64,000 nucleotides of DNA from Rhodoferax sp. BAB1 (GTDB lineage Bacteria; Pseudomonadota; Gammaproteobacteria; Burkholderiales; Burkholderiaceae_C), in NCBI RefSeq assembly GCF_013334205.1, contig NZ_CP054424.1, positions 826,001-890,000 of the forward strand. Reading direction: 5' to 3'. Under the pieces are notes generated by a model that was given only the letters and a program-made list of their open reading frames with translations, was not told the DNA's origin and searched no databases. Each line of letters starts with the position of its first letter. The first letter of the stretch is position 1. Below, one piece after another: positions 18,248 through 28,440 of this stretch. The position numbers were made by a program, and so were the translations under genes.

Positions 18248-19327
18248 ATGGACCGTCGTTCCCTTATCAAGCACGCAGGCATTGCCGGCGTGCTGGCTGC
18301 CGGCGCCGCACCTGCCGTGCACGCCCAGGCCGCCATCCGCTGGCGCCTGGCCTCCAGCTTCCCCAAGGCCCTGGACACCATCTTCGGCGCTGCCGAAGTC
18401 TTTGCCCGCAAGGTCAAGGAAATGTCGGGTGGCAAATTCGAGATCTCGGTGCATGCCGGCGGTGAGCTGGTCCCGCCCTTCGGCGTGGTGGATGCCGTGC
18501 AGAACGGTACCGTCGAGTGCTGCCACACGGCGCCCTACTACTTCTTCGGCAAGGACGAGACCTTCGCCCTGGGCTGTGCCATCCCCTTCGGCCTGAACAG
18601 CCGCCAGATGACCGCCTGGATCTACCAGGGCAACGGCGGCAAACTGCTGCGCGAGTTCTACGCCAACTACAACATCGTCAACTTCGCGGCCGGCAACACG
18701 GGCGCGCAGATGGGCGGCTGGTACCGCAAGCAGATCAAGAGCGTCAAGGACATGAAGGGCCTGAAGTTCCGCGTCGGCGGCTTCGCCGGCAAGGTGATCG
18801 AGCGCATGGGCGGCGTGCCGCAGAACATCCCTGGTGGCGAGATCTACCAGGCGCTGGAAAAGGGCACCATCGACGCCGCCGAGTGGGTGGGTCCGTACGA
18901 CGACCAGAAGCTGGGCTTCTACAAGGTCGCTCCTTTCTACCACTACCCCGGCTGGTGGGAAGGTGGCCCGCAGCTCGACGTGTTCGTCAACAACAAGGCC
19001 TATGAGTCCCTGTCGCCCGAGAACAAGGCCATCGTCGAGGCTGCCGCAGCCTTCGCCCACACCGACATGCAGGCCAAGTACGACGCCAAGAACCCCGAGG
19101 CCCTGAAGCAGCTGGTCGCCAACAAGGCCAAGGTCGTGCCCTTCCCCAAGGACGTGCTGGACCTGGCCTTCAAGGAATCCATGGCCCTGTACAGCGACAT
19201 CAGCGCCAAGAACCCGAACTGGAAGAAGGTCTACACCGACTACAGCAACTTCCGCCGCGAGCAGAACCTCTGGTTCCGTTTCACGGAAGCGCGTTTCGAC
19301 AGCTACATGCAGTCGCAGAAGCTGTAA
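18248..19327 (+). CDS. TRAP transporter solute-binding protein, DctP family (copy 2)
   Basis: The 359-residue protein is closely similar to copy 1: the leaders differ by one residue over the first 28, and long blocks such as WRLASSFPK.LDTIFG and MGGWYRK.IK.VKD.KGLK are shared. Differences cluster in ligand-pocket segments (for example EMAQTAPYYFTGKSPIFAF against ECCHTAPYYFFGKDETFAL). The two receptors may therefore bind different ligands and share one permease. It has its own promoter-like region and an AAGGAG ribosome site seven bases before the ATG. Confidence 0.93.
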   Translation: MDRRSLIKHAGIAGVLAAGAAPAVHAQAAIRWRLASSFPKALDTIFGAAEVFARKVKEMSGGKFEISVHAGGELVPPFGVVDAVQNGTVECCHTAPYYFFGKDETFALGCAIPFGLNSRQMTAWIYQGNGGKLLREFYANYNIVNFAAGNTGAQMGGWYRKQIKSVKDMKGLKFRVGGFAGKVIERMGGVPQNIPGGEIYQALEKGTIDAAEWVGPYDDQKLGFYKVAPFYHYPGWWEGGPQLDVFVNNKAYESLSPENKAIVEAAAAFAHTDMQAKYDAKNPEALKQLVANKAKVVPFPKDVLDLAFKESMALYSDISAKNPNWKKVYTDYSNFRREQNLWFRFTEARFDSYMQSQKL

Positions 19328-19348
19328 GTCCCTCCACGGCGACTTCGC

Positions 19349-19376
19349 AAGCCCCGCTCCGGCGGGGCTTTTTTTT
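19349..19376 (+). terminator. Rho-independent terminator after TRAP receptor copy 2
   Basis: The stem GCCCCGC / GCGGGGC with a four-base loop is flanked by AA and followed by a run of about ten T. It is a strong terminator 22 bp after the stop codon. Confidence 0.92.
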
Positions 19377-19540
19377 GCCTGTGCCCTTTTGCCAGGCCCG
19401 GGGATGGACGGGGCGGGCGCAGCGGGTCTCGCTCGTCCGCCGGTGCGCGGGTCGTGCTGGCGCTGCTGTGGCCGCCGGTGCGGCAGGCCGGGCGCAGAGG
19501 CGCTGTGGCCCGGCCCGCTTGCCAGAGGCCCCGGACGGGC

Positions 19541-19567
19541 AAGAAAAAGCCCCGCCGAAGCGGGGCT
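19541..19567 (-). terminator. Rho-independent terminator of the dctQ-dctM transcript
   Basis: On the minus strand the stem AGCCCCGC / GCGGGGCT closes on a UUCG tetraloop and is followed by TTTTTC. It lies about 55 bp after the dctM stop codon, in the convergent region between the receptor and permease genes. The rest of 19328-19621 shows no gene. Confidence 0.9.
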
Positions 19568-19621
19568 GGTGCGGGGCAGCTGTCGGGCGCGCCAGGCGCC
19601 CTCAGCGATCCCGGGCCGGGC

Positions 19622-21433
<1,812 letters not shown>

Positions 21434-22036
21434 TTATTTTTCTCCAGCCAGCTTGCGGGCGGCGATGGCTTCGAGTTCTTCCAGGTGCTTCTGCTCGTCG
21501 CTCTTGTGGTCGGCGTCGGCCAGGCTGTCCGGCCCCTGGCCGAGCAGGAATAACACGCGCTTGAGCAGCTCCGACAGGGCTTGCAGCAGCAGCAGGGTAA
21601 AACCCAGGGGCATGAAGGCGTAGACCGGCCAGCGGATCAGTCCGCCGGCGTTCTGCGACATCTCACCCGAGGTGTAGGCCTGGGTGAACATGGGCCAGCT
21701 CAGGGCGATGCAGATGCCGCAGAAGGGGATCAGCACCAGCAGGATGCCGCCCACGTCGATCCAGTTGCGTGCGCGGGCGCTCAGGCGCGCGGCGATGAAG
21801 TCGATGCGCACATGCGAGTTCTTGAGGAAACCGTAACCCGCGCCCAGCATGAAGACGGCGGCAAACAGGTACCACTGGATCTCCAGCAGGCCGTTGGAGC
21901 TGGTGCCGAAGGCCTTGCGCACGATGGCGTTGCCGGCGCTGATGAGGGTGGTGGCCAGGATCAGCCACATGGTGAGCCAGCCGACCCGGCTGCTCAGGCT
22001 GTCGATCAGCCTTGATAGTTTTAAGAGTACCTGCAT
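21434..22036 (-). CDS. dctQ: TRAP transporter small permease (DctQ family)
   Basis: From the ATG at 22036, which is preceded by CTGGAGCGAGC, the protein has 200 residues with four helices and the DctQ landmarks GNAIVRKAFGTSSNGLLEIQWYLF and LKNSHVRIDFIAARLS. It ends with a charged coiled tail. It associates with DctM to form the TRAP membrane domain. The reading frame extends upstream to 22117, but that portion is not family sequence. Confidence 0.92.
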   Translation of the reverse strand: MQVLLKLSRLIDSLSSRVGWLTMWLILATTLISAGNAIVRKAFGTSSNGLLEIQWYLFAAVFMLGAGYGFLKNSHVRIDFIAARLSARARNWIDVGGILLVLIPFCGICIALSWPMFTQAYTSGEMSQNAGGLIRWPVYAFMPLGFTLLLLQALSELLKRVLFLLGQGPDSLADADHKSDEQKHLEELEAIAARKLAGEK

Positions 22037-22240
22037 GCTCGCTCCAGGAAAGGGTGGTCCGGTGCCTGCCAGCGGGGGCCACAGCACCGGTAGGTGCGCG
22101 GGTGTCGGCCGCCGCAACTGGCAAAACGACTGATTTTAAAGGGGGGGCAGGGGACGCTCTCCGGGTGTAAACACCAGTAGGTAGTTCTGCCGACCGCCAC
22201 CTGTGGTCGACAGCTGCGGCGGCCCGCGGAATAATGGGCC

Positions 22241-23509
22241 ATGGCCTTCGAAATTCCCGTCCCCTCCTTCTCCCGGCTCGACAGCGCCGACCTGCGCCGC
22301 GCCGGGCGGGACCTGCTGAGCCTGGCGCTGATGGACGCGCGCAACCACACCCTGTTCCTGATCGACCAGTACGAGCAGGCGCTGCGGGTGCAGGGCATGC
22401 AGGTGCCCTGTCTGCCCGAGCTCAACCCGCCCTTGTGGGAGCTGGGCCACCTGGGCTGGTTCCAGGAGCGCTGGATCGGGCGCAACCTGCAGCGCCACCA
22501 GGGGCCACGTGCCGACCCTCAGGCCACGCTCCTGGCCTCGCTGCTGCCCCAGGCCGACTTCTGGTGGGACTCCAGCCGCATGCCGCACGACCGGCGCTGG
22601 GCGCTGGAACTGCCCTCGCTGGGTGACATCAAGTCCTACCTGCTGGCCACTTTCGAAGCCACCCTGGAGCTGCTGGCCAAGACCCCGGACGAGGACGACG
22701 CGCTCTATTTCTATCGCCTGGCCCTGTTCCACGAGGACATGCACGGCGAGGCCTTCGTCTACATGGCCCAGACCCTGGGCCTGCGCCTGCAGCTGGATCT
22801 GCCGGCGCCCGCCCTCACGCGCGAGCCCCTGTGGCTGCCGGCCACCCGCTGGCGGCTGGGGCTGGATGCGGGCGACGGTTTCACCTTCGACAACGAGCGC
22901 CCGGCGCACGAGGTGGCGGTGCCCGAGTTCGAGATCGACGCCCAGCCCGTGAACTGGACCCAGTACGTCGAATTCGTCGCCGATGGCGGCTACGACCGGC
23001 CCGAGCTCTGGCTGCCGGCCGGCTGGGACTGGCTGCAGGACCAGGTCCGGCGCGAAGGGCGCCGCGCGCCGCGCCATGTCGAGCAGATCGGCGTGGCGCG
23101 CCCCGGCGGCCATGGGGCTGTGCTGCAGCGCTGGTTCGGCCAGACCGTGCGCATGGCCGGCTGGTCACCCGTGATGCACGTGAGCTGGTGGGAGGCCGAC
23201 GCCTGGTGCCGCTGGGCCGGCCGGCGCCTGCCTACCGAGGTCGAGTGGGAGCTGGCGGCGCACCAGGCTGCCGCGCGCGGTTTCCGCTGGGGCGAGGTCT
23301 GGGAGTGGACGGCCAGCACCTTCTACGGCTACCCCGGTTTCGCGGCCGACCCCTACCGCGACTATTCCGAGCCCTGGTTCGGCACCCACAAGGTGCTGCG
23401 CGGCGCCTCGCTGGCCACGCGCCGGCGCATGAAATCGCCCAGGTACCGCAACTATTTCCTGCCCGGGCGCGACGACGTCTTCAGCGGTTTCCGCTCCTGC
23501 ACCGTCTGA
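22241..23509 (+). CDS. EgtB/SenA-like non-heme iron C-S (or C-Se) bond-forming enzyme
   Basis: The 422-residue protein has a DinB-like N-terminal half and a formylglycine-generating-enzyme-like C-terminal half, the EgtB architecture. The three iron-binding histidines are recognisable: His70 (LGHLGWFQE) and His164/His168 (LFHEDMHGEA). EgtB joins a thiol to trimethylhistidine; the related SenA uses a selenosugar to make selenoneine. No egtD, egtA, senB or senC is adjacent, so I cannot choose between them. Its last 58 bp overlap the convergent regulator gene. Confidence 0.82.
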   Translation: MAFEIPVPSFSRLDSADLRRAGRDLLSLALMDARNHTLFLIDQYEQALRVQGMQVPCLPELNPPLWELGHLGWFQERWIGRNLQRHQGPRADPQATLLASLLPQADFWWDSSRMPHDRRWALELPSLGDIKSYLLATFEATLELLAKTPDEDDALYFYRLALFHEDMHGEAFVYMAQTLGLRLQLDLPAPALTREPLWLPATRWRLGLDAGDGFTFDNERPAHEVAVPEFEIDAQPVNWTQYVEFVADGGYDRPELWLPAGWDWLQDQVRREGRRAPRHVEQIGVARPGGHGAVLQRWFGQTVRMAGWSPVMHVSWWEADAWCRWAGRRLPTEVEWELAAHQAAARGFRWGEVWEWTASTFYGYPGFAADPYRDYSEPWFGTHKVLRGASLATRRRMKSPRYRNYFLPGRDDVFSGFRSCTV

Positions 23510-24642
23510 GGCGTCTTGCGCGCCGTCCTGCCGGCCGGTTTGTCCTTCGGTTTGCGGTAGTTCCACCAGGGCAGCAGGCGGCTCATGGCCAGCACCTGTC
23601 CTGGCTGGGCAGCGGGCTGGTAGCCCGGCAACTGCTGCAGCTGCTGCAACCAGCCCTCGCCCTGCAGCACCTTGCATAGGGCCTGCACCGCCGGTTCGTC
23701 CAGCGCCGACTTCAGGCAGACCAGGTGGTAGTCCTCCTCGACCAGGGGCACGAAGTCCAGGCCGCGCGCACGCGCCGATGCCTCGATCCCCAGGCCCGCG
23801 TCGGCCTGGCCGGCGGCGATGGCCTGCGCCACCGCGGCGTGCGAAGGCTCGGTGTGGCGGTAACCCTTGATGCGGCCGGCTGCGATGCCCTGCTGCCTGA
23901 GCAACTCGTCGAGCAGCACGCGCGTGCCCGTGCCCAGTGCGCGGTTGACGAAGCGCACCCCGCTGCGCATCAGGTCTGGCAGGCCATGCAGGCCCAGCGG
24001 ATTGCCCCTGGCCACCATCAGCCCCTGGCTGCGCCGCGCGAAACCGATGATCTTGTGCAGGCCGGGCTTGAGCAGGGGTTTGTAGGTCTGCTCCGCCAGC
24101 GAGCCCGCACCGGGCTGCTGTAGCGTGTGGAAACCGGCCATCACGCAACGCCCTTCGTTGAGCGCGCGGATCGCGTCCACGCTGCCCATGAAACGCACAT
24201 CCAGGTGCAGTTGCTGCGTCTGTGCCGCGTGGGCGCGCAGGGCGCTCAGGGCGTCGTCGTGGCTGGCGTAGAGCGTGAGCACGTGCACCGAGTCGTCGAA
24301 AGCGACGGCATAGGCGCGCTCCAGGTCGGCGCGCAGCGCCTCGATCTGCTGTGACAGGCGGGCCTGCGCCTGGCGCTCGGCCCACAGCAGCTTGGTGCCG
24401 AACTCGCTCAGGCGCGCAGACTGGCCTTTTTCCCAGATCAGCAGCTCGTTGCCCAGTTCGTTCTCCCAGCGCTTGAGCTCGCCCCAGACGTGGCGGTAGG
24501 ACAGGTCGAGCTGGCGGGCGGCGGCCGAGATCGAGCCGCTTTCCTGCACCGCGTGCAGCATGTCCAGCAGGGGGTTGCGGATCAGGCCGGGCTGTTGCTG
24601 GGCCTGCGGGACGAAGGTGTAGTGGAACTGCAACCTATGCAC
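23452..24642 (-). CDS. ModE-like winged-helix / periplasmic-binding-protein hybrid regulator
   Basis: The 396-residue protein starts with GTG at 24642. An N-terminal ModE-type winged helix (LDMLHAVQESGSISAAARQL, YRHVWGELKRWENELG) leads into a PBP-like domain (about residues 100-345) of the molybdate/tungstate-binding-protein type (GFARRSQGLMVARGNPLGL, VRFVNRALGTGTRVLLDELL). Such one-component regulators sense molybdate, tungstate or a related ligand. It is divergent from tupB with a dyad between them, so I infer that it controls the tup operon. The basic C-terminal tail has low complexity. Confidence 0.85.
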   Translation of the reverse strand: MHRLQFHYTFVPQAQQQPGLIRNPLLDMLHAVQESGSISAAARQLDLSYRHVWGELKRWENELGNELLIWEKGQSARLSEFGTKLLWAERQAQARLSQQIEALRADLERAYAVAFDDSVHVLTLYASHDDALSALRAHAAQTQQLHLDVRFMGSVDAIRALNEGRCVMAGFHTLQQPGAGSLAEQTYKPLLKPGLHKIIGFARRSQGLMVARGNPLGLHGLPDLMRSGVRFVNRALGTGTRVLLDELLRQQGIAAGRIKGYRHTEPSHAAVAQAIAAGQADAGLGIEASARARGLDFVPLVEEDYHLVCLKSALDEPAVQALCKVLQGEGWLQQLQQLPGYQPAAQPGQVLAMSRLLPWWNYRKPKDKPAGRTARKTPQTVQERKPLKTSSRPGRK

Positions 24643-24643
24643 G

Positions 24644-24684
24644 GTAGTTCATATGGTGGGGTTTTGGGCTAGTCCATACGATAC
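24644..24684. promoter_or_regulatory. candidate operator between the ModE-like regulator and tupB
   Basis: An imperfect inverted repeat (CATATGG at 24650-24656, CCATACG at 24674-24680) is centred near 24665, in the 61-bp divergent gap. The position suits control of both genes. It does not match the E. coli ModE box closely. Confidence 0.35.
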
Positions 24685-24703
24685 CTGACAACAACTCCCG
24701 TTT

Positions 24704-25447
24704 ATGTCGACCTACACCGAAAGCGCGAGCACAGCGCTGCAACTCATCACCTCCCTCGACCCCGCCCTGCTGGCCATCGTCGGCCGTTCGCTGGGCGTCA
24801 GCGCCACGGCCTGTGCCATCGCCTGCGTGCTGGGCGTGGTGCTCGGGGCCTGGCTGGGGGTGGCGCGCTTCACCGGCCGCGATGCCGTGCTCACCCTGCT
24901 CAACACGATGCTGGCCGTGCCCTCGGTGGTGGTGGGCCTGGTGGTCTACCTGCTGCTGTCACGCTCCGGCCCGCTGGGCCATCTGGGCTGGCTCTTCAAC
25001 TTCGAGGCCATGGTGCTGGCCCAGGCCATCCTGGTGCTGCCCGTGGCCACCGCGCTCACGCGCCAGGTCATCGAGGACGCCGAGGTCCAGCACGGCGAGC
25101 AGCTGCGCTCCCTGGGCGCGGGCACCGGCCTGCGCGGCCTGCTGCTGGCCTGGGACGAACGCTACGCCCTGCTCACCATGCTCATGGCCTCCTTCGGCCG
25201 TGCCATCTCCGAAGTGGGCGCCGTGATGATCGTGGGCGGCAACATCGACGGCTTCACGCGGGTCATGACCACGGCCATCGCCCTGGAGACCAGCAAGGGC
25301 GACCTGCCGCTGGCGCTGGCGCTGGGCATCATCCTGCTGGGTGTGGTGCTGGGTCTCAACACCCTGATCGCCCTGGTGCGCCGCTGGCGCGAGCGCGTCG
25401 AAGGCAGCGGCCGTGGCCTCAGCCTGGGCGTGGAGGCCGCAGCATGA
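24704..25447 (+). CDS. tupB: tungstate ABC transporter permease
   Basis: The 247-residue protein has five to six helices and the ABC permease EAA loop (LRSLGAGTGLRGLLLAWDE). FGRAISEVGAVMIVGGNIDGFTRVMTTAI is the TupB/WtpB-type signature. It works with TupC and TupA encoded downstream to import tungstate (or molybdate). The ATG at 25444 of a 21-codon open frame overlaps its stop. Confidence 0.93.
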   Translation: MSTYTESASTALQLITSLDPALLAIVGRSLGVSATACAIACVLGVVLGAWLGVARFTGRDAVLTLLNTMLAVPSVVVGLVVYLLLSRSGPLGHLGWLFNFEAMVLAQAILVLPVATALTRQVIEDAEVQHGEQLRSLGAGTGLRGLLLAWDERYALLTMLMASFGRAISEVGAVMIVGGNIDGFTRVMTTAIALETSKGDLPLALALGIILLGVVLGLNTLIALVRRWRERVEGSGRGLSLGVEAAA

Positions 25448-25468
25448 GCACCGCACGGCCGTCAGCAG

Positions 25469-25498
25469 GTGCTCGCACCGCAGTGCGCAGCACGGAGG
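25469..25498 (+). repeat. hairpin with ribosome-binding site at the tupB-tupC junction
   Basis: A stem with one bulge (25469-25478 with 25483-25493, loop CGCA) is followed directly by GGAGG at 25494-25498, seven bases before the tupC GTG. It lies between tupB and tupC and resembles RBS-bearing repeats that I recall in Comamonadaceae operons. Confidence 0.5.
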
Positions 25499-25505
25499 TT
25501 TCCCG

Positions 25506-26285
25506 GTGAGCGCCGTGTTGCCGACCCGTGGCACCACGCTGCACGACCTGGGCGACGCCATCGAGCGTTCGGCCCGGCCCGTCTTCGAGCTGCAGTCGAC
25601 CGGCCTGGCCTTCGGTGCCTTGCAGGCCTTGCGCGAGCTGAACCTCTGCATCCAGCCCGGCGAGTCCGTGGCCCTGCTGGGCGCCAACGGCAGCGGCAAG
25701 AGCACGCTGCTGCGTGTCCTGCACGGCCTGCTGCGGCCCACGGCCGGCCATTGCCTGGCCGATCCCGGCCTGCGCCAGGCCATGCTGTTCCAGCGCCCCT
25801 TCATGCTGCGCACCACGGCGCAGAACAATGTGGCCCTGGCCCTGTGGCTGCGCGGCACGCCCTGGCGCGAGGCGCGCATCCGCGCGCTGCTCGCATTGGA
25901 GCGTGTGGGCCTGCGGCTCCAGGCCGGCCAGCCGGCGCGCACGCTCTCGGGCGGGCAGCAGCAGCGTTTGGCCCTGGCACGTGCCTGGGCACTGAGTCCT
26001 GAGGTGCTGCTGCTGGACGAACCCACCGCCAGCCTGGATCCGCACGCCAAGCGCGAGGTCGAGCAGCTCATTGCCGACTTCGCCGCGGGCCCAGGGGGCC
26101 GGCCCGTCACCGTGGTCTTCGCCAGTCACAACCTGGGCCAGGTCAAACGCCTGGCCACCCGTGTCATCTACCTGGAACTCGGCCGTGTATTGGCCGACCT
26201 GCCGGTACAGGAATTTTTCGACGCCGAACGGCTGCAGGCCGTTTCCCCATCCGCTGCATTGTTTGTCAAAGGAGAACTCGCATGA
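25506..26285 (+). CDS. tupC: tungstate ABC transporter ATP-binding protein
   Basis: The 259-residue protein starts at the GTG at 25506, seven bases after GGAGG. Walker A is GANGSGKST at about 59-67, the signature is LSGGQQQRLAL, and Walker B is VLLLDEPTAS. The switch His is in FASHNLGQ. It ends in an ATGA overlap with tupA, so translation is probably coupled. The frame is open further upstream, but those codons copy the tupB end and the hairpin repeat. Confidence 0.92.
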   Translation: MSAVLPTRGTTLHDLGDAIERSARPVFELQSTGLAFGALQALRELNLCIQPGESVALLGANGSGKSTLLRVLHGLLRPTAGHCLADPGLRQAMLFQRPFMLRTTAQNNVALALWLRGTPWREARIRALLALERVGLRLQAGQPARTLSGGQQQRLALARAWALSPEVLLLDEPTASLDPHAKREVEQLIADFAAGPGGRPVTVVFASHNLGQVKRLATRVIYLELGRVLADLPVQEFFDAERLQAVSPSAALFVKGELA

Positions 26286-27094
26286 ACCACTTCAAATCCG
26301 CCTTCCTCAAGGTCGCTGTCGGTGCCACGCTGGCCGTCGCTGCGCTGGCCGCTTCGGCCCAGACCATCGTGATGTCGTCCACGACATCCACCGAGCAGTC
26401 GGGCCTGTTCACCTACCTGCTGCCCGAGTTCAAGAAGGCCAGCGGCATCGACATCAAGGTCGTGGCCCTGGGCACCGGCCAGGCGCTGGACATGGCGCGC
26501 CGCGGTGACGCCGACGTGGTCTTCGTGCACGACCAGGTGGCCGAAGAGAAGTTCGTCGCCGACGGCTTCGGCCTCAAGCGCCAGGCCGTCATGTACAACG
26601 ACTTCGTGCTGATCGGCCCCAAGGCCGACCCGGTGGCGACCAGGGGCAGCGACATCGTGGCCGCGCTCAAGAAGATCGCCGCGGCCAACGGCGCCTTCAT
26701 CTCGCGCGGTGACAAGAGCGGCACGCACGCCGCCGAACTGCGTTTCTGGAAGATGGCCGGCCTGGAGGCCAAGGGCAGCGGCTACAAGGAATGCGGCTGC
26801 GGCATGGGCCCGGCGCTCAACATCGCCGCCAGCAGCGGCGCCTACGTGCTGGCCGACCGCGGCACCTGGCTCAACTTCAAGAACCGCGCCGATCTGGCCG
26901 TGCTGGTCGAGGGCGACAAGCGCCTGTTCAACCAGTACGGCGTGATGGTGGTCAACCCCGCCAAGCATCCGCAGGTCAAGCTGGCGGCAGCGCAGAAGTT
27001 CGTCGACTGGGTGGTCTCGCCCGCCGGCCAGAACGCCATCGCCGGCTACAAGATCGGCGGCGAACAGCTGTTCTTCCCGAACGCCGGTCAGTAA
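26282..27094 (+). CDS. tupA: tungstate-binding periplasmic protein
   Basis: The 270-residue protein has a Sec signal peptide cleaved near AALAASAQ. It then shows the TupA hallmark MSSTTSTEQSGLF (TTTS-type oxyanion loop), followed by ALGTGQALDMARRGDADVVFVH and SRGDKSGTHAAEL. TupA proteins bind tungstate more tightly than molybdate. Placed after tupB and tupC with a four-base overlap, it completes the transporter. W or Mo uptake fits the formate dehydrogenase genes found 15 kb away. Confidence 0.94.
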   Translation: MNHFKSAFLKVAVGATLAVAALAASAQTIVMSSTTSTEQSGLFTYLLPEFKKASGIDIKVVALGTGQALDMARRGDADVVFVHDQVAEEKFVADGFGLKRQAVMYNDFVLIGPKADPVATRGSDIVAALKKIAAANGAFISRGDKSGTHAAELRFWKMAGLEAKGSGYKECGCGMGPALNIAASSGAYVLADRGTWLNFKNRADLAVLVEGDKRLFNQYGVMVVNPAKHPQVKLAAAQKFVDWVVSPAGQNAIAGYKIGGEQLFFPNAGQ

Positions 27095-27109
27095 GCCCGG
27101 TGGTGCCAC

Positions 27110-27913
27110 ATGAAGCGCATCGCGTTCATCCTCGGCACCATCGCGCTGGCGCTCGCGGGCTGTGCCATGACTGAGCAGGCCGCGACACCGCTGCCGGTCT
27201 ACGCCGCCGGCAGCCTGCGCGAGGCGCTCACCGCCATCGCTGCCGACCACGAGGCCCGCAGCGGCCAGAAGGTCGCGCTGACCTTCGGCGCCTCGGGCCT
27301 GCTGCGCCAGCGCATCGAGCAGGGCGAGGGCGCTTTGGTCTTCGCCTCGGCCGACACCGAGCATCCGCAGCGCCTGGCCGCACGCGGGGGCTGGGCGCCG
27401 CCGCAGGTCTTTGCACGCAACAGCCTGTGCGCGCTGACTGCGGCCCACATCAGCGCCACGCCCGACACCTTGCTGGCCACACTCTTGCGCCCCGACGTGC
27501 GCCTGGGCACTTCCACGCCGAAGGCCGACCCTTCAGGTGACTACGCCTGGGCCCTGTTCCGCAAGGCCGAAGCCGTGCGGCCCGGCGGCTATGCGCTGCT
27601 GGAAACCAAGGCGCTCAAGCTCACCGGCGGCGCGGATTCGCCCAAGCCGCCGGCCGGCCGCGGTACCTACGCCTGGGTCATGGACGAAGGCCAGGCCGAC
27701 GTCTTCCTGACCTACTGCACCAATGCCGTGGCCTCGCAACGCGAAGTGCCGCGCCTGAAGATCGTGCAGGTGCCGCCCGAGCTGCAGGTGGGCGCCGCCT
27801 ACGGGCTCACACAACGCAGTGACGCCCCGCGGGCCGCGCGCGACTTCGTGGCCTACCTGCTCTCCGAACCGGGGCAGGCCGTGCTGCAGCGTTACGGCTT
27901 CGGCCGGCCATGA
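27110..27913 (+). CDS. ModA-like molybdate-binding lipoprotein
   Basis: The 267-residue protein has a lipobox (ALALAGC, cleavage before Cys). The mature part fits the ModA fold: VYAAGSLREALTAIAADHE, FGASGLLRQRIEQG, LVFASADTEHP, RLGTSTPKADPSGDYAW and DVFLTYCTNA. It is a second oxyanion receptor in the tup operon, probably sharing the TupBC permease or acting as a sensor. The stop overlaps the next start (ATGA). Confidence 0.87.
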   Translation: MKRIAFILGTIALALAGCAMTEQAATPLPVYAAGSLREALTAIAADHEARSGQKVALTFGASGLLRQRIEQGEGALVFASADTEHPQRLAARGGWAPPQVFARNSLCALTAAHISATPDTLLATLLRPDVRLGTSTPKADPSGDYAWALFRKAEAVRPGGYALLETKALKLTGGADSPKPPAGRGTYAWVMDEGQADVFLTYCTNAVASQREVPRLKIVQVPPELQVGAAYGLTQRSDAPRAARDFVAYLLSEPGQAVLQRYGFGRP

Positions 27914-28410
27914 GAGCCCTGCTGTTCCTGCTCTGCTGCTGGGCCGGCGCCGCGCAGGCGGCCGGGCCCGTGCTGCTGCAGGTCGGTGGTTTGGTGCAGC
28001 ACAAGCTCACGCTCACCGCGCAGGACCTTCAGGCCCTGCCGCAGAAGGACTACACGGAAAAACGCAGTGTCATCGTCGAGGGCCGCGAGGTGACGCAGAC
28101 CGTGCTGATGCGCGGCATCCCCCTGCGTGCGCTGCTCGACCAGGCCGGCCTGGCTTCCGATCGCCACTCGGTACGCCGTGCCTATGTGCTGCTGACCGCA
28201 CAGGACGGCTACCAGACGGTCTTCTCCTGGGGCGAGCTCTACAACACCCGCGGGGGCGACGACGTGCTGGTGCTGCTCAAGCACGGTGACGACGACCTGC
28301 TCGCGCGTGACGGCTTTCCCTCGTTGCGTTCGCTGCAGGACGTGCGCCCCGGCCCGCGCCATGTGCGCTGGCTCACTTCCGTGGATGTGCTGCTGGCACC
28401 CAGCCGCTGA
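27910..28410 (+). CDS. exported SUOX-fold (oxidoreductase molybdopterin-binding domain) protein
   Basis: The 166-residue protein has a signal peptide (LLFLLCCWAGAAQAA) and a small domain resembling the molybdopterin-binding fold of sulfite oxidases (LTLTAQDLQALPQ, RGIPLRALLDQAGL, VLLTAQDGYQTVFSWGEL). It lacks the conserved Cys ligand and most of the pterin contacts of real enzymes, so it may bind a ligand rather than catalyse. Being the last gene of the tup/mod operon suggests a role in oxyanion handling; this is inference. Confidence 0.8.
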   Translation: MRALLFLLCCWAGAAQAAGPVLLQVGGLVQHKLTLTAQDLQALPQKDYTEKRSVIVEGREVTQTVLMRGIPLRALLDQAGLASDRHSVRRAYVLLTAQDGYQTVFSWGELYNTRGGDDVLVLLKHGDDDLLARDGFPSLRSLQDVRPGPRHVRWLTSVDVLLAPSR

Positions 28411-28440
28411 AGGCCGGCGCGGCCGTGCTCTTGTCCTAAG

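Noticed and set aside
25444..25509. The 21-codon frame between tupB and tupC as a real gene
   Set aside because: It is short, repeat-derived and without a family; it is kept only as a possible coupling element.
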